DNA of 64,000 nt from Aquisediminimonas sp031376385. GTDB taxonomy: Bacteria > Pseudomonadota > Alphaproteobacteria > Sphingomonadales > Sphingomonadaceae. Location: positions 186,001 to 250,000 of the forward strand of contig JANMDQ010000015.1 of assembly GCA_031376385.1 (NCBI GenBank), read 5' to 3'. Positions 17,054 through 25,829 of the stretch are shown here, piece after piece. How positions within the stretch are numbered: the stretch's first letter is position 1; each line of letters starts with the position of its first letter. The notes beneath the pieces were generated by a model. It searched no databases, was not told the origin of the DNA, and was given only the letters and a program-made list of their open reading frames with translations. A program made the translations under genes and the position numbers.

Positions 17054-18727
17054 ATGTCTGAAGCAACCGCAAATACATTCACAGCCCCCCACGCTGCTGA
17101 CCATGCGCATGACGATCACAAAATGGGCTTTTTCGAACGGTGGTTCATGTCAACGAACCATAAGGATATCGGTACGCTTTACCTGATTTTCGCGATCATC
17201 GCGGGCATCATTGGCGGCGCGATTTCTGGCGTGATGCGGCTTGAACTGGCAGAACCGGGCATTCAGTATCTCCCTTGGTTGTCTTCTGTATTGCACGGCA
17301 CAGATCCCCAAGATCTGTCGCAGGGACAACATATGTGGAATGTGCTGATCACCGCGCACGGCCTTATCATGGTCTTTTTCATGGTGATGCCTGCGATGAT
17401 CGGCGGCTTTGGTAACTGGTTCGTGCCGCTTATGATTGGTGCGCCGGATATGGCGTTCCCGCGGATGAACAATATCTCATTCTGGTTGCTGGTGCCTTCC
17501 TTCATCTTGCTCCTCGGGTCGGCATTCGTACCCGGCGGCAGTGGATTTGGCGCAGGCACGGGCTGGACGGTCTATGCACCGCTTTCAACCTCTGGCTCCG
17601 CAGGGCCGTCAGTCGATATGGCGATTTTCTCGCTTCACTTGGCAGGTGCGAGCTCCATTCTGGGTGCGATCAACTTCATCACAACCATCTTTAACATGCG
17701 CGCGCCGGGGATGACCTTGCACAAGATGCCGCTGTTTGTGTGGTCCGTGCTGGTGACGGCGTTTCTGCTCTTGCTCGCTTTGCCTGTCTTGGCGGCGGCG
17801 ATTACGATGCTGCTGACAGACCGCAATTTCGGCACTGCATTCTTTGATGCGGCGGGTGGCGGTGATCCAGTGCTTTATCAGCATTTGTTCTGGTTCTTTG
17901 GCCACCCCGAAGTCTACATCATGATCTTGCCCGGCTTTGGCATTGTCAGCCAAGTGATCTCAACCTTCTCGAAAAAACCAATCTTTGGCTATCTTGGGAT
18001 GGCCTATGCCATGGTCGCTATTGGTGCAGTTGGCTTTATCGTTTGGGCGCACCACATGTTCACCATCGGCATGGACGTGAATACGAAAATGTATTTCACA
18101 GCCGCGACGATGGTTATCGCGGTGCCAACCGGCATTAAGATTTTCAGCTGGATTGCAACAATGTGGGGCGGATCGCTGTCGTTCAAAACGCCGATGATGT
18201 GGAGCCTTGGGTTCATCTTCATGTTCACGGTCGGCGGTGTGACGGGTGTGCTCCTCGCCAATGGTGGTATCGATAACTACATGCATGACACTTATTATGT
18301 GGTCGCACATTTCCATTATGTGTTGTCGCTTGGCGCGGTCTTCTCGCTCTTTGCAGGCTTCACCTATTGGTTCGCCAAAATGTCTGGGCGTCACCTCTCG
18401 GAAACACTGGGCCAGCTTCACTTCTGGTTGTTCTTCATTGGCGTGAATGTGGTGTTTTTCCCGCAGCACTTCTTGGGCTTGCAGGGAATGCCGCGGCGTT
18501 ACCCCGATTATCCGGATGCCTTTGCCTATTGGAATGAGGTTTCCTCCTACGGCTATCTGATCATGGCTGGGTCGATGGTGATTTTCTTCGCCAACGTCGC
18601 CTACGCTTTGATGGCCGGGAAGAAGGCAGAAGATAATTACTGGGGTGAAGGCGCAACGACGCTGGAATGGACATTGTCCAGCCCGCCGCCGTTTCACCAG
18701 TTTGAAACGCTGCCTGTGATCAAGTAA
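17054..18727 (+). CDS. ctaD: Cytochrome c oxidase subunit I (aa3-type)
   Basis: Catalytic subunit of the heme-copper oxidase carrying heme a and the heme a3-CuB centre. Seen: twelve predicted membrane segments, WFMSTNHKDIGTLYL at the N-terminus, WFFGHPEVYIMILPGFG (CuB histidine and cross-linked tyrosine region), HHMFTIG with the CuB histidine pair, and HDTYYVVAHFHYVLSLGA with heme-ligand histidines. 557 residues is standard. A strong hairpin separates it from ctaB. Confidence 0.98.
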   Translation: MSEATANTFTAPHAADHAHDDHKMGFFERWFMSTNHKDIGTLYLIFAIIAGIIGGAISGVMRLELAEPGIQYLPWLSSVLHGTDPQDLSQGQHMWNVLITAHGLIMVFFMVMPAMIGGFGNWFVPLMIGAPDMAFPRMNNISFWLLVPSFILLLGSAFVPGGSGFGAGTGWTVYAPLSTSGSAGPSVDMAIFSLHLAGASSILGAINFITTIFNMRAPGMTLHKMPLFVWSVLVTAFLLLLALPVLAAAITMLLTDRNFGTAFFDAAGGGDPVLYQHLFWFFGHPEVYIMILPGFGIVSQVISTFSKKPIFGYLGMAYAMVAIGAVGFIVWAHHMFTIGMDVNTKMYFTAATMVIAVPTGIKIFSWIATMWGGSLSFKTPMMWSLGFIFMFTVGGVTGVLLANGGIDNYMHDTYYVVAHFHYVLSLGAVFSLFAGFTYWFAKMSGRHLSETLGQLHFWLFFIGVNVVFFPQHFLGLQGMPRRYPDYPDAFAYWNEVSSYGYLIMAGSMVIFFANVAYALMAGKKAEDNYWGEGATTLEWTLSSPPPFHQFETLPVIK

Positions 18728-18732
18728 TCTGT

Positions 18733-18756
18733 TCCCCTCCCCTCTGTGGGAGGGGA
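18733..18756 (+). other. Intercistronic hairpin between ctaD and ctaB
   Basis: Arms TCCCCTCCC (18733-18741) and GGGAGGGGA (18748-18756) pair perfectly around a 6-base loop, 5 bases after the ctaD stop. There is no T-run, so it more likely stabilises the upstream mRNA or tempers read-through than ends transcription. Confidence 0.55.
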
Positions 18757-18767
18757 TAAGGACGGAC

Positions 18768-19670
18768 ATGACAACTGCATCTGTGACACAAGCGTTACCC
18801 GCCGATTGGCGTGACTTCCTCGCGTTGACAAAGCCGCGCGTGATGTCGCTGGTGGTGTTTACCGGTCTGTGCGGCTTGCTCGCAGCGCCTGGATCGATTC
18901 ACCCAACGCTCGCTTTTACAGCAGTGCTTTGTATCGCGCTTGGAGCAGGAGCAGCGGGCGCGCTGAATCAATGGTATGAGGCTGATCTTGATGGTCTCAT
19001 GAAGCGCACCGAGAACCGTCCTCTGCCCGCTGGGCGTATGGGCCGCCAATCGGCGCTGCATTTCGGCGTGGGCCTTTCTTTCCTATCGGTTATCATGTTG
19101 GGGATGGCGACGAATGTGTTCGCGGCCGCGTTGCTCGCTGGATCAATTCTCTACTACGTCCTCATCTACACGGTCTGGTTGAAGCGCCGCACGCCCCAGA
19201 ACATCGTGATTGGCGGCGCATCCGGAGCGTTTCCGCCGTTGATCGGATGGGCTGCGGTTACCGGTGATCTATCGCTTCTCCCCATACTCATGTTCTGCTT
19301 AATCTTCTTCTGGACCCCCCCCCACAGCTGGGCCCTCGCTCTGTTTGTGAAGACTGATTATGCCCGCGCTGGTGTGCCAATGATGCCCGTTGCTGCCGGT
19401 GAAAAGGCGACGCGGGTTCAGATTTTTCTTTACACTGTCTTGATGGCCGCCGTCGCCATTGCCCCATGGGCACTTAGTTTGACTGGTGCACTTTACGGCA
19501 TCGTTGCGGTGATTGGGACAATAGGCTTCGCCATTGTTGCGGCTAAAGTGTCTTTCCGTACATCGACGCTTGACGACCAGATGGCCCCTGAAAAGGCGCT
19601 TTTCGGCTATTCCATCCTTTATCTCTTCGCGTTGTTCGGCGCGATGGCTCTTGATCGGATCATGTTATGA
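18768..19670 (+). CDS. ctaB: Protoheme IX farnesyltransferase (heme o synthase)
   Basis: Attaches a farnesyl group to heme b to give heme o, the precursor of the heme a used by CtaD. UbiA-family membrane enzyme with eight to nine segments. Seen: LTKPRVMSLVVFTGL near the N-terminus, the prenyl-diphosphate-binding motif NQWYEADLDGLMKRTENRPLP near residue 67-85, and the heme-farnesyltransferase motif TPPHSWALALF. Length 300. Its end overlaps the start of the coxF-like ORF by 4 bp. Confidence 0.96.
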   Translation: MTTASVTQALPADWRDFLALTKPRVMSLVVFTGLCGLLAAPGSIHPTLAFTAVLCIALGAGAAGALNQWYEADLDGLMKRTENRPLPAGRMGRQSALHFGVGLSFLSVIMLGMATNVFAAALLAGSILYYVLIYTVWLKRRTPQNIVIGGASGAFPPLIGWAAVTGDLSLLPILMFCLIFFWTPPHSWALALFVKTDYARAGVPMMPVAAGEKATRVQIFLYTVLMAAVAIAPWALSLTGALYGIVAVIGTIGFAIVAAKVSFRTSTLDDQMAPEKALFGYSILYLFALFGAMALDRIML

Positions 19671-19795
19671 ATGAAGATCGCGACGAGTTTGACCGCCGCC
19701 GTAAGCAGCGCGCGTTGATCACAGCTGGCTTGCTGCTTGCCATGTGCGGACTGTTTTACTTCATTACAATCGCGCGATTGCAAGGGGCGTCTTAA
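19667..19795 (+). CDS. Small CoxF-like membrane protein
   Basis: 42-residue ORF: a charged N-terminus (NEDRDEFDRRRKQR) and one hydrophobic helix (ALITAGLLLAMCGLFYFITI). It fits exactly between ctaB and ctaG: its ATG overlaps the ctaB stop by 4 bp and its TAA overlaps the ctaG start by one base. A tiny protein at this place, with the same charged-then-hydrophobic plan, is known in alphaproteobacterial cox operons as CoxF. It probably helps oxidase assembly; its exact role is not established. Assigned by position and shape, not by a strong motif. Confidence 0.75.
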   Translation: MNEDRDEFDRRRKQRALITAGLLLAMCGLFYFITIARLQGAS

Positions 19796-20337
19796 TGGAC
19801 CGTCTTAACCGAACAGGCTTTTTGGCGGCAGGACTTGCGGTCAGCATGGTCGGCGTGGGCTATGCGGCAGTGCCTCTTTATAGCTTATTTTGCCAAGTCA
19901 CAGGCTTCGGTGGCACCACGCAAAAGGCAACGGGTGACGCGCCTGGGCCTGTGACTTCAGGCAAGACCATTGCTATTCGCTTTGACGCCAATCATTCGCC
20001 GGAACTGCCTTGGGAATTTAAGCCCGAGCAGCCGGTTGAGCGGATCGCAGTCGGTGCGCGTGATATGACCTTTTATTCTGCCAAGAACCTCGCGTCTTAC
20101 CCTGTGAAGGGCATTGCGACCTATAATGTAACGCCAACGCAAGCTGGGAAATATTTCAACAAGATCCAATGTTTCTGTTTCAATGAACAGACTCTGGCTC
20201 CAGGCAAGCAGGTGCGGATGCCCGTGCTATTCTTTGTAGACCCAGCGATATTGACGGATCCGACGACAAAAGACGTTGAAGAAATTACGCTCAGCTACAC
20301 CTTCTATCCGGTGGACGACGACAAAAAACCAAGCTAG
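19795..20337 (+). CDS. ctaG: Cytochrome c oxidase assembly protein CtaG/Cox11
   Basis: Inserts copper into the CuB site of subunit I. Seen: one N-terminal membrane helix (residues about 7-28), then a periplasmic immunoglobulin-like domain with the copper-binding motif IQCFCFNEQTL (C-F-C) and DMTFYSAKN and MPVLFFVDP, all typical of Cox11. ATG 19795, coupled to the upstream small ORF, gives 180 residues; the longer open frame is rejected. Lies between ctaB and ctaE as in other alphaproteobacteria. Confidence 0.95.
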   Translation: MDRLNRTGFLAAGLAVSMVGVGYAAVPLYSLFCQVTGFGGTTQKATGDAPGPVTSGKTIAIRFDANHSPELPWEFKPEQPVERIAVGARDMTFYSAKNLASYPVKGIATYNVTPTQAGKYFNKIQCFCFNEQTLAPGKQVRMPVLFFVDPAILTDPTTKDVEEITLSYTFYPVDDDKKPS

Positions 20338-20382
20338 GCGAAAGTCATCATTTAACAGCCCGTAAGTTCAGGGGAAAGCATC

Positions 20383-21306
20383 ATGGCAGGCGCCAAGAAC
20401 CACGATTATCACATCCTTCCGGCCAGTGCGAACCCGTTCATCGGTTCGATGGCTTGCTTGTTCGCCTTTGGCGGCGCTGTGATGTGGATGCATAAGGCAC
20501 CTTACGGCATGGCAGTTTGCTTGGCTGGTGCGCTAGGCATCATCTATACATTTTATGCGTGGTGGAGCGATGTGATCAAGGAAGCTCACGCAGGCGATCA
20601 TACGCCTGTTGTTTCGCTGCATCTGCGCTACGGGATGATCCTGTTTATTGCTTCTGAAGTGATGTTCTTCGTTGGTTGGTTCTGGTCTTGGTTTGATTTC
20701 TCGCTTTTCCCGCGTCCGCTTCAAATTGAAGACGTCGAAGGAGCGATAACGATTACGAATATGATCGGCCAAGAAGGCGCGGACGCCATCAAGCAGTGGC
20801 CGCCCAAAGGCCTTGAAGTCATTTCCGCATGGGGCTTCCCATTGCTCAATACTCTTATCCTGCTTTGCTCAGGCACGACCGTGACTTGGGCGCACCATGC
20901 GCTCATCCACAATCAGCGCGGCGGCGAAAAGAAGGGGGTTTGGGGCGTTCTGGGCGTCGGTGCAGATGACAATCTAAAGAAGGGCCTGTGGCTTACAATT
21001 CTGCTGGGCGCGCTGTTCAGCGGCATTCAGATCTTTGAATATGTTCACGCGCCTTTCCCGTTCAAGGGGCTGAATTACAGCGCAGCCTTTTACATGGCGA
21101 CTGGATTTCACGGTTTTCACGTCTTCGTCGGTACTATCTTCCTGATTGTCTGCTTGGCTCGCGTTTACAAAGGGCACTTTACCCCGCGTCAGCACTTTGG
21201 CTTTGAGGCGGCGGCCTGGTATTGGCATTTCGTGGATGTCGTCTGGTTGTTCCTGTTCGTGGTCGTTTATGTCTGGGGTGGCTGGGGCGCGCCGGTCCAC
21301 GGCTAA
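20383..21306 (+). CDS. ctaE: Cytochrome c oxidase subunit III
   Basis: Structural membrane subunit that stabilises the oxidase core. Seen: seven transmembrane segments, NHDYHILPASANPF at the N-terminus, RYGMILFIASEVMFFVGWFW, and the C-terminal HFGFEAAAWYWHFVDVVWLFLF, a subunit III hallmark. At 307 residues it carries the insertion (around GADDNLKKGL) common in alphaproteobacteria. Preceded by AGGGGAAAG. The next ORFs follow within a few bases, suggesting one transcript down to surf1. Confidence 0.96.
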   Translation: MAGAKNHDYHILPASANPFIGSMACLFAFGGAVMWMHKAPYGMAVCLAGALGIIYTFYAWWSDVIKEAHAGDHTPVVSLHLRYGMILFIASEVMFFVGWFWSWFDFSLFPRPLQIEDVEGAITITNMIGQEGADAIKQWPPKGLEVISAWGFPLLNTLILLCSGTTVTWAHHALIHNQRGGEKKGVWGVLGVGADDNLKKGLWLTILLGALFSGIQIFEYVHAPFPFKGLNYSAAFYMATGFHGFHVFVGTIFLIVCLARVYKGHFTPRQHFGFEAAAWYWHFVDVVWLFLFVVVYVWGGWGAPVHG

Positions 21307-21312
21307 CCACTG

Positions 21313-21816
21313 ATGGCGGATTGGCATCTTGCGCAGATCAACGTCGGGCGGCTGATTGCGCCAAATGACAGCCCGATTGTCGCTGAATTTGTGAACGCCC
21401 TTGATCGCATCAATGCAGTTGCAGACGCCAGCCCAGGGTTCATCTGGCGGTTGCAAAGCGATAGTGGCAATGCGCTGGACATTGTGGTGACGGACGATCC
21501 CCAGATGGCTGTTAACATGTCCGTTTGGGAAGATGCAGATTCGCTGTTCGCCTATGTCTATCGCAGCGCCCACACGCCGTTCATGGCGCAGCGTAAATCC
21601 TGGTTCGAACGCTTCTCTGGCGCTTATCAGGCGCTCTGGTGGGTGGCTGCCGGCACGATACCTACGGTTGACGAGGGGCTTTCAAGGCTCTGGCGGCTAG
21701 ATCGGTTTGGCGCCACCGCCCAGGCCTTTACGTTCAAAGCACAATTTCCGGCTCCCGGACGATTGGGTCTGCCGCGCGATATGCAGCCCGACCCTTGGTG
21801 TGAAGGTCGTGCTTGA
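21313..21816 (+). CDS. DUF3291 family protein
   Basis: 167-residue cytoplasmic protein of unknown function. Seen: HLAQINVGRLIAP at the N-terminus, FIWRLQSDSGNA, NMSVWEDADSLFAYVYRS and WWVAAGTIPTVDEGLSRLW, the features of DUF3291, a dimeric alpha/beta-barrel-like fold related to monooxygenases of the YbjC/ABM kind. It starts 6 bases after ctaE and overlaps the next gene, so it rides in the cox operon. No proven role in oxidase assembly. Confidence 0.8.
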   Translation: MADWHLAQINVGRLIAPNDSPIVAEFVNALDRINAVADASPGFIWRLQSDSGNALDIVVTDDPQMAVNMSVWEDADSLFAYVYRSAHTPFMAQRKSWFERFSGAYQALWWVAAGTIPTVDEGLSRLWRLDRFGATAQAFTFKAQFPAPGRLGLPRDMQPDPWCEGRA

Positions 21817-22171
21817 TGGGAAAACTATCGCAACGTCGGCATTAAGAGGACTATGCCCTAGCTGCGGCACACCGGGACTTTTCGCTGGGCCAATTGCCTT
21901 CTCTGATAAGTGTTGTGCTTGCGGCCTCGATTACAGCCAGTTCAATGTCGGTGACGGACCAGCTGCTTTCCTTATCATGATCGTTGGTGCCATCATTACT
22001 GTGTTGGCCATCGTCGTTGAGTTGCGCTTTGGCCCGCCGTTCTGGGTGCACATATTGCTCTGGGTGCCGCTCACTGCATTATTGGTAGTGGGCTTGTTGC
22101 GTGTCGCTAAGGCTTTGCTTTTGATTCTAGAATATCAAAATCGCGCGCGCGAAGGACGGCTTTCCGAATGA
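21800..22171 (+). CDS. DUF983 family membrane protein
   Basis: About 123 residues with two paired-cysteine motifs, LCPSCGTPGLF and CCACGLDYSQF, which look like a small zinc-ribbon or metal-binding knuckle, followed by two membrane helices (VGAIITVLAIVVEL and WVHILLWVPLTALLVVGLL). These are DUF983 features, and this family commonly sits between subunit III and SURF1 in alphaproteobacterial cox operons. The start is uncertain: GTG 21800 or GTG 21809, the latter preceded by GAAGG; both overlap the preceding gene. Probably an oxidase assembly helper, by context. Confidence 0.8.
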   Translation: MKVVLDGKTIATSALRGLCPSCGTPGLFAGPIAFSDKCCACGLDYSQFNVGDGPAAFLIMIVGAIITVLAIVVELRFGPPFWVHILLWVPLTALLVVGLLRVAKALLLILEYQNRAREGRLSE

Positions 22172-22743
22172 GGCGGCTCCCTTTTGTCGCAATACTGATT
22201 GTGGTCGCTGCCTGCGCCACGATGATTGGCCTTGGTGTGTGGCAATTGCAGCGGGCCGACTGGAAAGAAGGCCTGCTCGATGAGTATCGCACGGCTGCCA
22301 CCAAACCCGCCATGGCGTTTCCAGCTGTTCCTTATCCAAAAGACTTGCCGTTGTTTCGCAAGGCGAGCGGCTTTTGCCTGAAAGTGGTGAATTGGACTTC
22401 GGTTAGCGGACGCAATTTGAGCGGCCAGTCCGGCTGGTCCCATCACGCAAAGTGCAGCACAGGCACAGAAGGGCCGGGAATGCTGGTAGACGCCGGATGG
22501 TCGCGCAACCCCGCCAATCCGGTGTGGAACGGAGGCCCAGTCAGCGGCCTGATCGCGCCGGACACTAAGGCTGTTCTGCGCCTGATCAGTGACACACCGC
22601 TCGCGCCGGGCTTGGTCGCGACTGCGCCGCCATCGCCAGAGGATATCCCTAACAATCATTTCGGCTATGCGATCCAGTGGTTCCTGTTCGCCGGGATTGC
22701 TGCGCTGATTTTCGCGCTGGCATCGTGCCGGTCAAAGAAATGA
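22168..22743 (+). CDS. SURF1 family cytochrome oxidase biogenesis protein
   Basis: Helps deliver or insert heme a into subunit I. Seen: an N-terminal membrane helix ending in GLGVWQLQRADWKEGLL, the SURF1 signature, and a C-terminal helix preceded by NNHFGYAIQWFLFAGIAALIF. At 191 residues it is short compared with the usual 230-250; the middle domain is reduced, as in some sphingomonad proteins. It overlaps DUF983 by 4 bp and its own stop overlaps the next start by 4 bp. Confidence 0.88.
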   Translation: MRRLPFVAILIVVAACATMIGLGVWQLQRADWKEGLLDEYRTAATKPAMAFPAVPYPKDLPLFRKASGFCLKVVNWTSVSGRNLSGQSGWSHHAKCSTGTEGPGMLVDAGWSRNPANPVWNGGPVSGLIAPDTKAVLRLISDTPLAPGLVATAPPSPEDIPNNHFGYAIQWFLFAGIAALIFALASCRSKK

Positions 22744-23273
22744 GTGTCTTGATCCGGTTGGCGGTGCCAGCGGACGCAGCGAACCTGCCAGATATTGAGC
22801 GTTCTGCCGGGCAAATATTCGTCCAAATTCCAGGATTGGAATGGATCGCGGATGATCATGTTATGTTGGCCGAACAGCATTTACCCGCCATCACCGCGCA
22901 GACGGCGTGGGTGGCCAGCGAAGACGCCGGGATAGTCGCGTTCCTCAGCGCTGAACATGTTGGCGACGCCTTGCACATCCATGAAATCTCCGTTCATGCG
23001 GATGCGATGGGGCAGGGGATCGGCCGCCGCTTGATCGATGCCGCCATAGCCGCTGGCCGTGTGCGTGGTTTGTCAGCTGTAACTCTCACCACGTTCCGCG
23101 ATGTGCCTTGGAATGAGCTTTACTATCACCGGCTCGGCTTTGAAACCTTGGCCGCGCGCCAACTGGATCAACGCTTGGCCCTCGTTCTGAAAGCTGAAAT
23201 TGAAGCTGGCCTTCCGCGCGACCGGCGCTGCGCGATGCGGCTCAACCTTGCCCTTGGCCACCTGCCCGTCTAA
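22740..23273 (+). CDS. GNAT-family N-acetyltransferase
   Basis: 177-residue acetyl-CoA-dependent acyltransferase. Seen: SVLIRLAVPADAANLPDIERSAG at the start of the fold, the acetyl-CoA-binding stretch IHEISVHADAMGQGIGRRLIDAA near residues 80-102 (Q-x-x-G-x-G/A), and WNELYYHRLGF near 122-132. ATG 22740 overlaps the surf1 stop, so it is at the end of the cox transcript by position. Substrate unknown; a link with oxidase biogenesis is not implied. Confidence 0.82.
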   Translation: MSVLIRLAVPADAANLPDIERSAGQIFVQIPGLEWIADDHVMLAEQHLPAITAQTAWVASEDAGIVAFLSAEHVGDALHIHEISVHADAMGQGIGRRLIDAAIAAGRVRGLSAVTLTTFRDVPWNELYYHRLGFETLAARQLDQRLALVLKAEIEAGLPRDRRCAMRLNLALGHLPV

Positions 23274-23283
23274 CGCGCAACCC

Positions 23284-24681
23284 ATGGACTATGTAAGCAG
23301 CAGGGGGAGCGCACCGACGCTCAATTTTGAGGGCGCGACGCTCGCTGGGCTGGCAAGCGACGGAGGGCTTTATCTGCCGCGCGTGTGGCCGAAATTGTCG
23401 CGTGAAGATATCGCGGGCCTTGCGGGCAAGTCTTATGTCGAGACCGCCGTTATCGTCATGCGGCCCTTTGTCGCTGGATCGTTGAGCGAGGATGAACTGC
23501 GTGAGTTGTGCACGCAAGCTTACGGGCGGTTCGCCCACGCGGCAGTCGTGCCACTGGCGCAGCTGGATCATCAGCATTGGTTGATGGAGTTGTTCCACGG
23601 CCCGACACTGGCGTTCAAGGATGTCGCGCTGCAATTGCTGGGGCTGTTGTTTGAGAAATTCCTGACCGGCACGGACAAGCATCTGACCATCGTCGGCGCG
23701 ACGTCTGGCGACACAGGATCTGCCGCGATTGATGGGGTCGCGGGGCGGGAGAAGATTGACATCTTCATGCTCCATCCCCTTGGCCGGGTGTCGGATGTGC
23801 AGCGGCGGCAAATGACGACAGTGCTGGCCCCCAACGTCTATAATGTCGCGATCGAGGGCAGTTTTGATGATGCGCAGGCGATCGTAAAGGCGCTGTTCAA
23901 TGACCGTGCGTTTAATGGCCGCTATACGCTGTCGGCAGTGAACTCGATCAACTGGGCGCGGTTGATGGCCCAGATCGTCTATTATTTCTACTCCGCCGTG
24001 CGCCTGGGCGCGCCGGATCGTCCCGTGGCCTTTTCAGTGCCGACCGGCAATTTCGGGGATGTGTTCGCAGGCTATGTCGCGGCGCAGATGGGGCTGCCAA
24101 TTGCCAAGCTGATTGTCGCAACCAACGTCAATGATATCCTCCACCGCGCTCTCACCAGTGGCGATTACAGCCAAGGGACAGTCACGGCGACGGCGACCCC
24201 CAGCATGGATATTCAAGTCAGCTCCAATTTCGAACGGTTGCTGTTTGACCTGTCGGGTCGTGACGGCGTCGGCGTGGCGAAGATGATGGCGGACTTCGAA
24301 GCGTCTAAAGCGATGACCATCCCCGCTGATATGCTGGTCTCATCACGCGGGCTGCTCACCAGTGCGCGGATTGATCCGGACGGCATGGCGATGGCGATGC
24401 GCTGGGCTTATGAGCAGTGCGGCCAGGTGATTGATCCGCATACGGCCATTGGCCTTGCCGCTGCGCGTGAGGCAGGCTTGGGCGATGTGCCCGTGGTCAC
24501 TCTCGCTACGGCTCACCCGGCCAAATTCCGCGATGCTGTCGAGCGTGCGACTGGCGTCCGGCCGACGCTGCCAGCGCGCGTGGGCGAACTGTTCGACCGG
24601 GAGGAGCGGTTCGACACTCTGCCCGCAACTGTTGAGGCCGTCCGCGATTATGTGGCTGCGCGGGCGACTGTGGCGGGTTGA
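23284..24681 (+). CDS. thrC: Threonine synthase
   Basis: PLP enzyme that converts O-phosphohomoserine to threonine. Seen: YVSSRGSAPTLNFEGATLAGLASDGGLYLP at the N-terminus, the PLP-lysine motif HGPTLAFKDVALQLLG near residue 100-115, and GATSGDTGSAAIDG, the phosphate-binding loop. ATG 23284 gives 465 residues, the usual length for the long proteobacterial form. It begins 10 bases after the acetyltransferase stop. A palindromic repeat element follows. Confidence 0.96.
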   Translation: MDYVSSRGSAPTLNFEGATLAGLASDGGLYLPRVWPKLSREDIAGLAGKSYVETAVIVMRPFVAGSLSEDELRELCTQAYGRFAHAAVVPLAQLDHQHWLMELFHGPTLAFKDVALQLLGLLFEKFLTGTDKHLTIVGATSGDTGSAAIDGVAGREKIDIFMLHPLGRVSDVQRRQMTTVLAPNVYNVAIEGSFDDAQAIVKALFNDRAFNGRYTLSAVNSINWARLMAQIVYYFYSAVRLGAPDRPVAFSVPTGNFGDVFAGYVAAQMGLPIAKLIVATNVNDILHRALTSGDYSQGTVTATATPSMDIQVSSNFERLLFDLSGRDGVGVAKMMADFEASKAMTIPADMLVSSRGLLTSARIDPDGMAMAMRWAYEQCGQVIDPHTAIGLAAAREAGLGDVPVVTLATAHPAKFRDAVERATGVRPTLPARVGELFDREERFDTLPATVEAVRDYVAARATVAG

Positions 24682-24705
24682 GGGGTGAGGCAAGTCCCAA
24701 ACTCC

Positions 24706-24830
24706 TCTTCCCTGAGCTTGTCGAAGGGCCGTTTTTGCTATGCACCGAAGTTCAAATTCGAAGAATGGACGGCCCCCTTCGACTGCCTTGCAGGCGCTCA
24801 GGACAGGCTTCGACAAGCTCAGGGAAGGAG
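24706..24830. repeat. Palindromic intergenic repeat (CTGAGCTTGTCGAAGGG type)
   Basis: Arms CTTCCCTGAGCTTGTCGAAG (about 24707-24726) and its complement ending AGCTCAGGGAAGGAG (about 24807-24830) are nearly perfect inverted copies about 80 bp apart; an inner pair (GGGCCGT at 24726-24732 and ACGGCCC at about 24769-24775) can also form. The right arm ends in AAGGAG, which serves as ribosome site for the next gene. Confidence 0.75.
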
Positions 24831-24836
24831 AGTGTT

Positions 24837-25736
24837 GTGACAAATTCTACAACCCTCACCCCCACAACCCTGATCGGTGAACCCTGGGCGGATTACGGCC
24901 TGATCGACAGCGGCCACGGTCGCAAGCTGGAACGCTATGGCCCCTACCGCTTCATCCGCCCGGAGCCTCAGGCGCTGTGGGGACCGGCCAGTGACAGCTG
25001 GCAGGCTGACGGTGAATTCATCCCCGGCTCTGATGAAGACGGCGGCGGACGCTGGGATTTCTCTCAGGCCGGGGCCACCAAGCTCCCTCAGCACGGCTGG
25101 GCGTGCGATTGGAATGAAGTGCGCTTTACCACCCACCCAACCCCGTTCCGTCACCTCGGCTTCTTCCCCGATATGGCCCCGGTGTGGACGTGGATGCGCG
25201 CGCAGCTGGAGGGGGTGGCCGAACCCACGGCCATGAACCTGTTCGGCTATACCGGCGTTGGGTCGCTGGCGCTGGCTGCCAAGGGCGTGGCGGTCACTCA
25301 TGTCGACGCGTCGAAGAAATCCGTCGACGCCGCGCGAACGAACGCTGCCCTGTCAGCGATGCAGGATAAGCCCATCCGCTGGATCGTGGACGATGCCGTC
25401 AAATTCACCGCCCGCGAAGTGCGGCGCGGGAAGCGCTATGACGGCATCATCCTAGACCCCCCCAAATACGGCCGCGGGCCTGACGGCGAAGTGTGGAAGC
25501 TGGAAGACGGCCTGCCCGGTCTGATCGCGGATTGCCGCCAGCTGCTTGACGCCGACAGCCGCTTCCTCTTCCTCACCGTCTACGCCGTGCGCATGTCAGC
25601 CATGGCCATCGGAGAATTGCTCCGCCAAGCCTGCGAAAGCCTGGGCGGCACCATCGAATGCGGCGAGCTTGGTGTGCGCGAAGAGGCACGGGGACTCGTG
25701 CTGCCGACGGCCATCTTTGCGCGGTGGAGCCGGTAG
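24837..25736 (+). CDS. Class I SAM-dependent methyltransferase (RlmI/RlmK-like)
   Basis: Probable RNA methyltransferase of 299 residues. Seen: the SAM-binding motif LFGYTGVGSLALAAKGVAVTHVDAS (motif I with the acidic D at the end of strand 2), and the catalytic-like motif IILDPPKYGRG (DPPKYG), typical of 23S rRNA m5C methyltransferases of the RlmI/K type. It lacks a visible PUA domain. GTG 24837 is chosen because AAGGAG lies about 7 bases before it, inside the end of the palindromic repeat. A longer frame through the repeat is rejected. Confidence 0.8.
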   Translation: MTNSTTLTPTTLIGEPWADYGLIDSGHGRKLERYGPYRFIRPEPQALWGPASDSWQADGEFIPGSDEDGGGRWDFSQAGATKLPQHGWACDWNEVRFTTHPTPFRHLGFFPDMAPVWTWMRAQLEGVAEPTAMNLFGYTGVGSLALAAKGVAVTHVDASKKSVDAARTNAALSAMQDKPIRWIVDDAVKFTAREVRRGKRYDGIILDPPKYGRGPDGEVWKLEDGLPGLIADCRQLLDADSRFLFLTVYAVRMSAMAIGELLRQACESLGGTIECGELGVREEARGLVLPTAIFARWSR

Positions 25737-25800
25737 GGCGGAGCAGGCATTCGCGGAACCGGGGTTCGTGCAGAGCGCTGCTTCATCCAGTCTTCCCGAT

Positions 25801-25829
25801 CCAAAGTTGACACATGGTTGACACCTGAA
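25801..25829 (+). repeat. 29-bp motif shared with 55019-55047
   Basis: Begins CCAAAGTTGACACATGG and continues TTGACACCTGAA; the inner unit GTTGACAC occurs twice, 11 bases apart. The same 29 bases occur in the opposite strand direction at 55019-55047. Function unknown. Confidence 0.7.

Noticed and set aside
17960..18769. Long minus-strand frame over ctaD
   Set aside because: Shadow of the ctaD membrane helices; histidine-rich and lacks a start signal.
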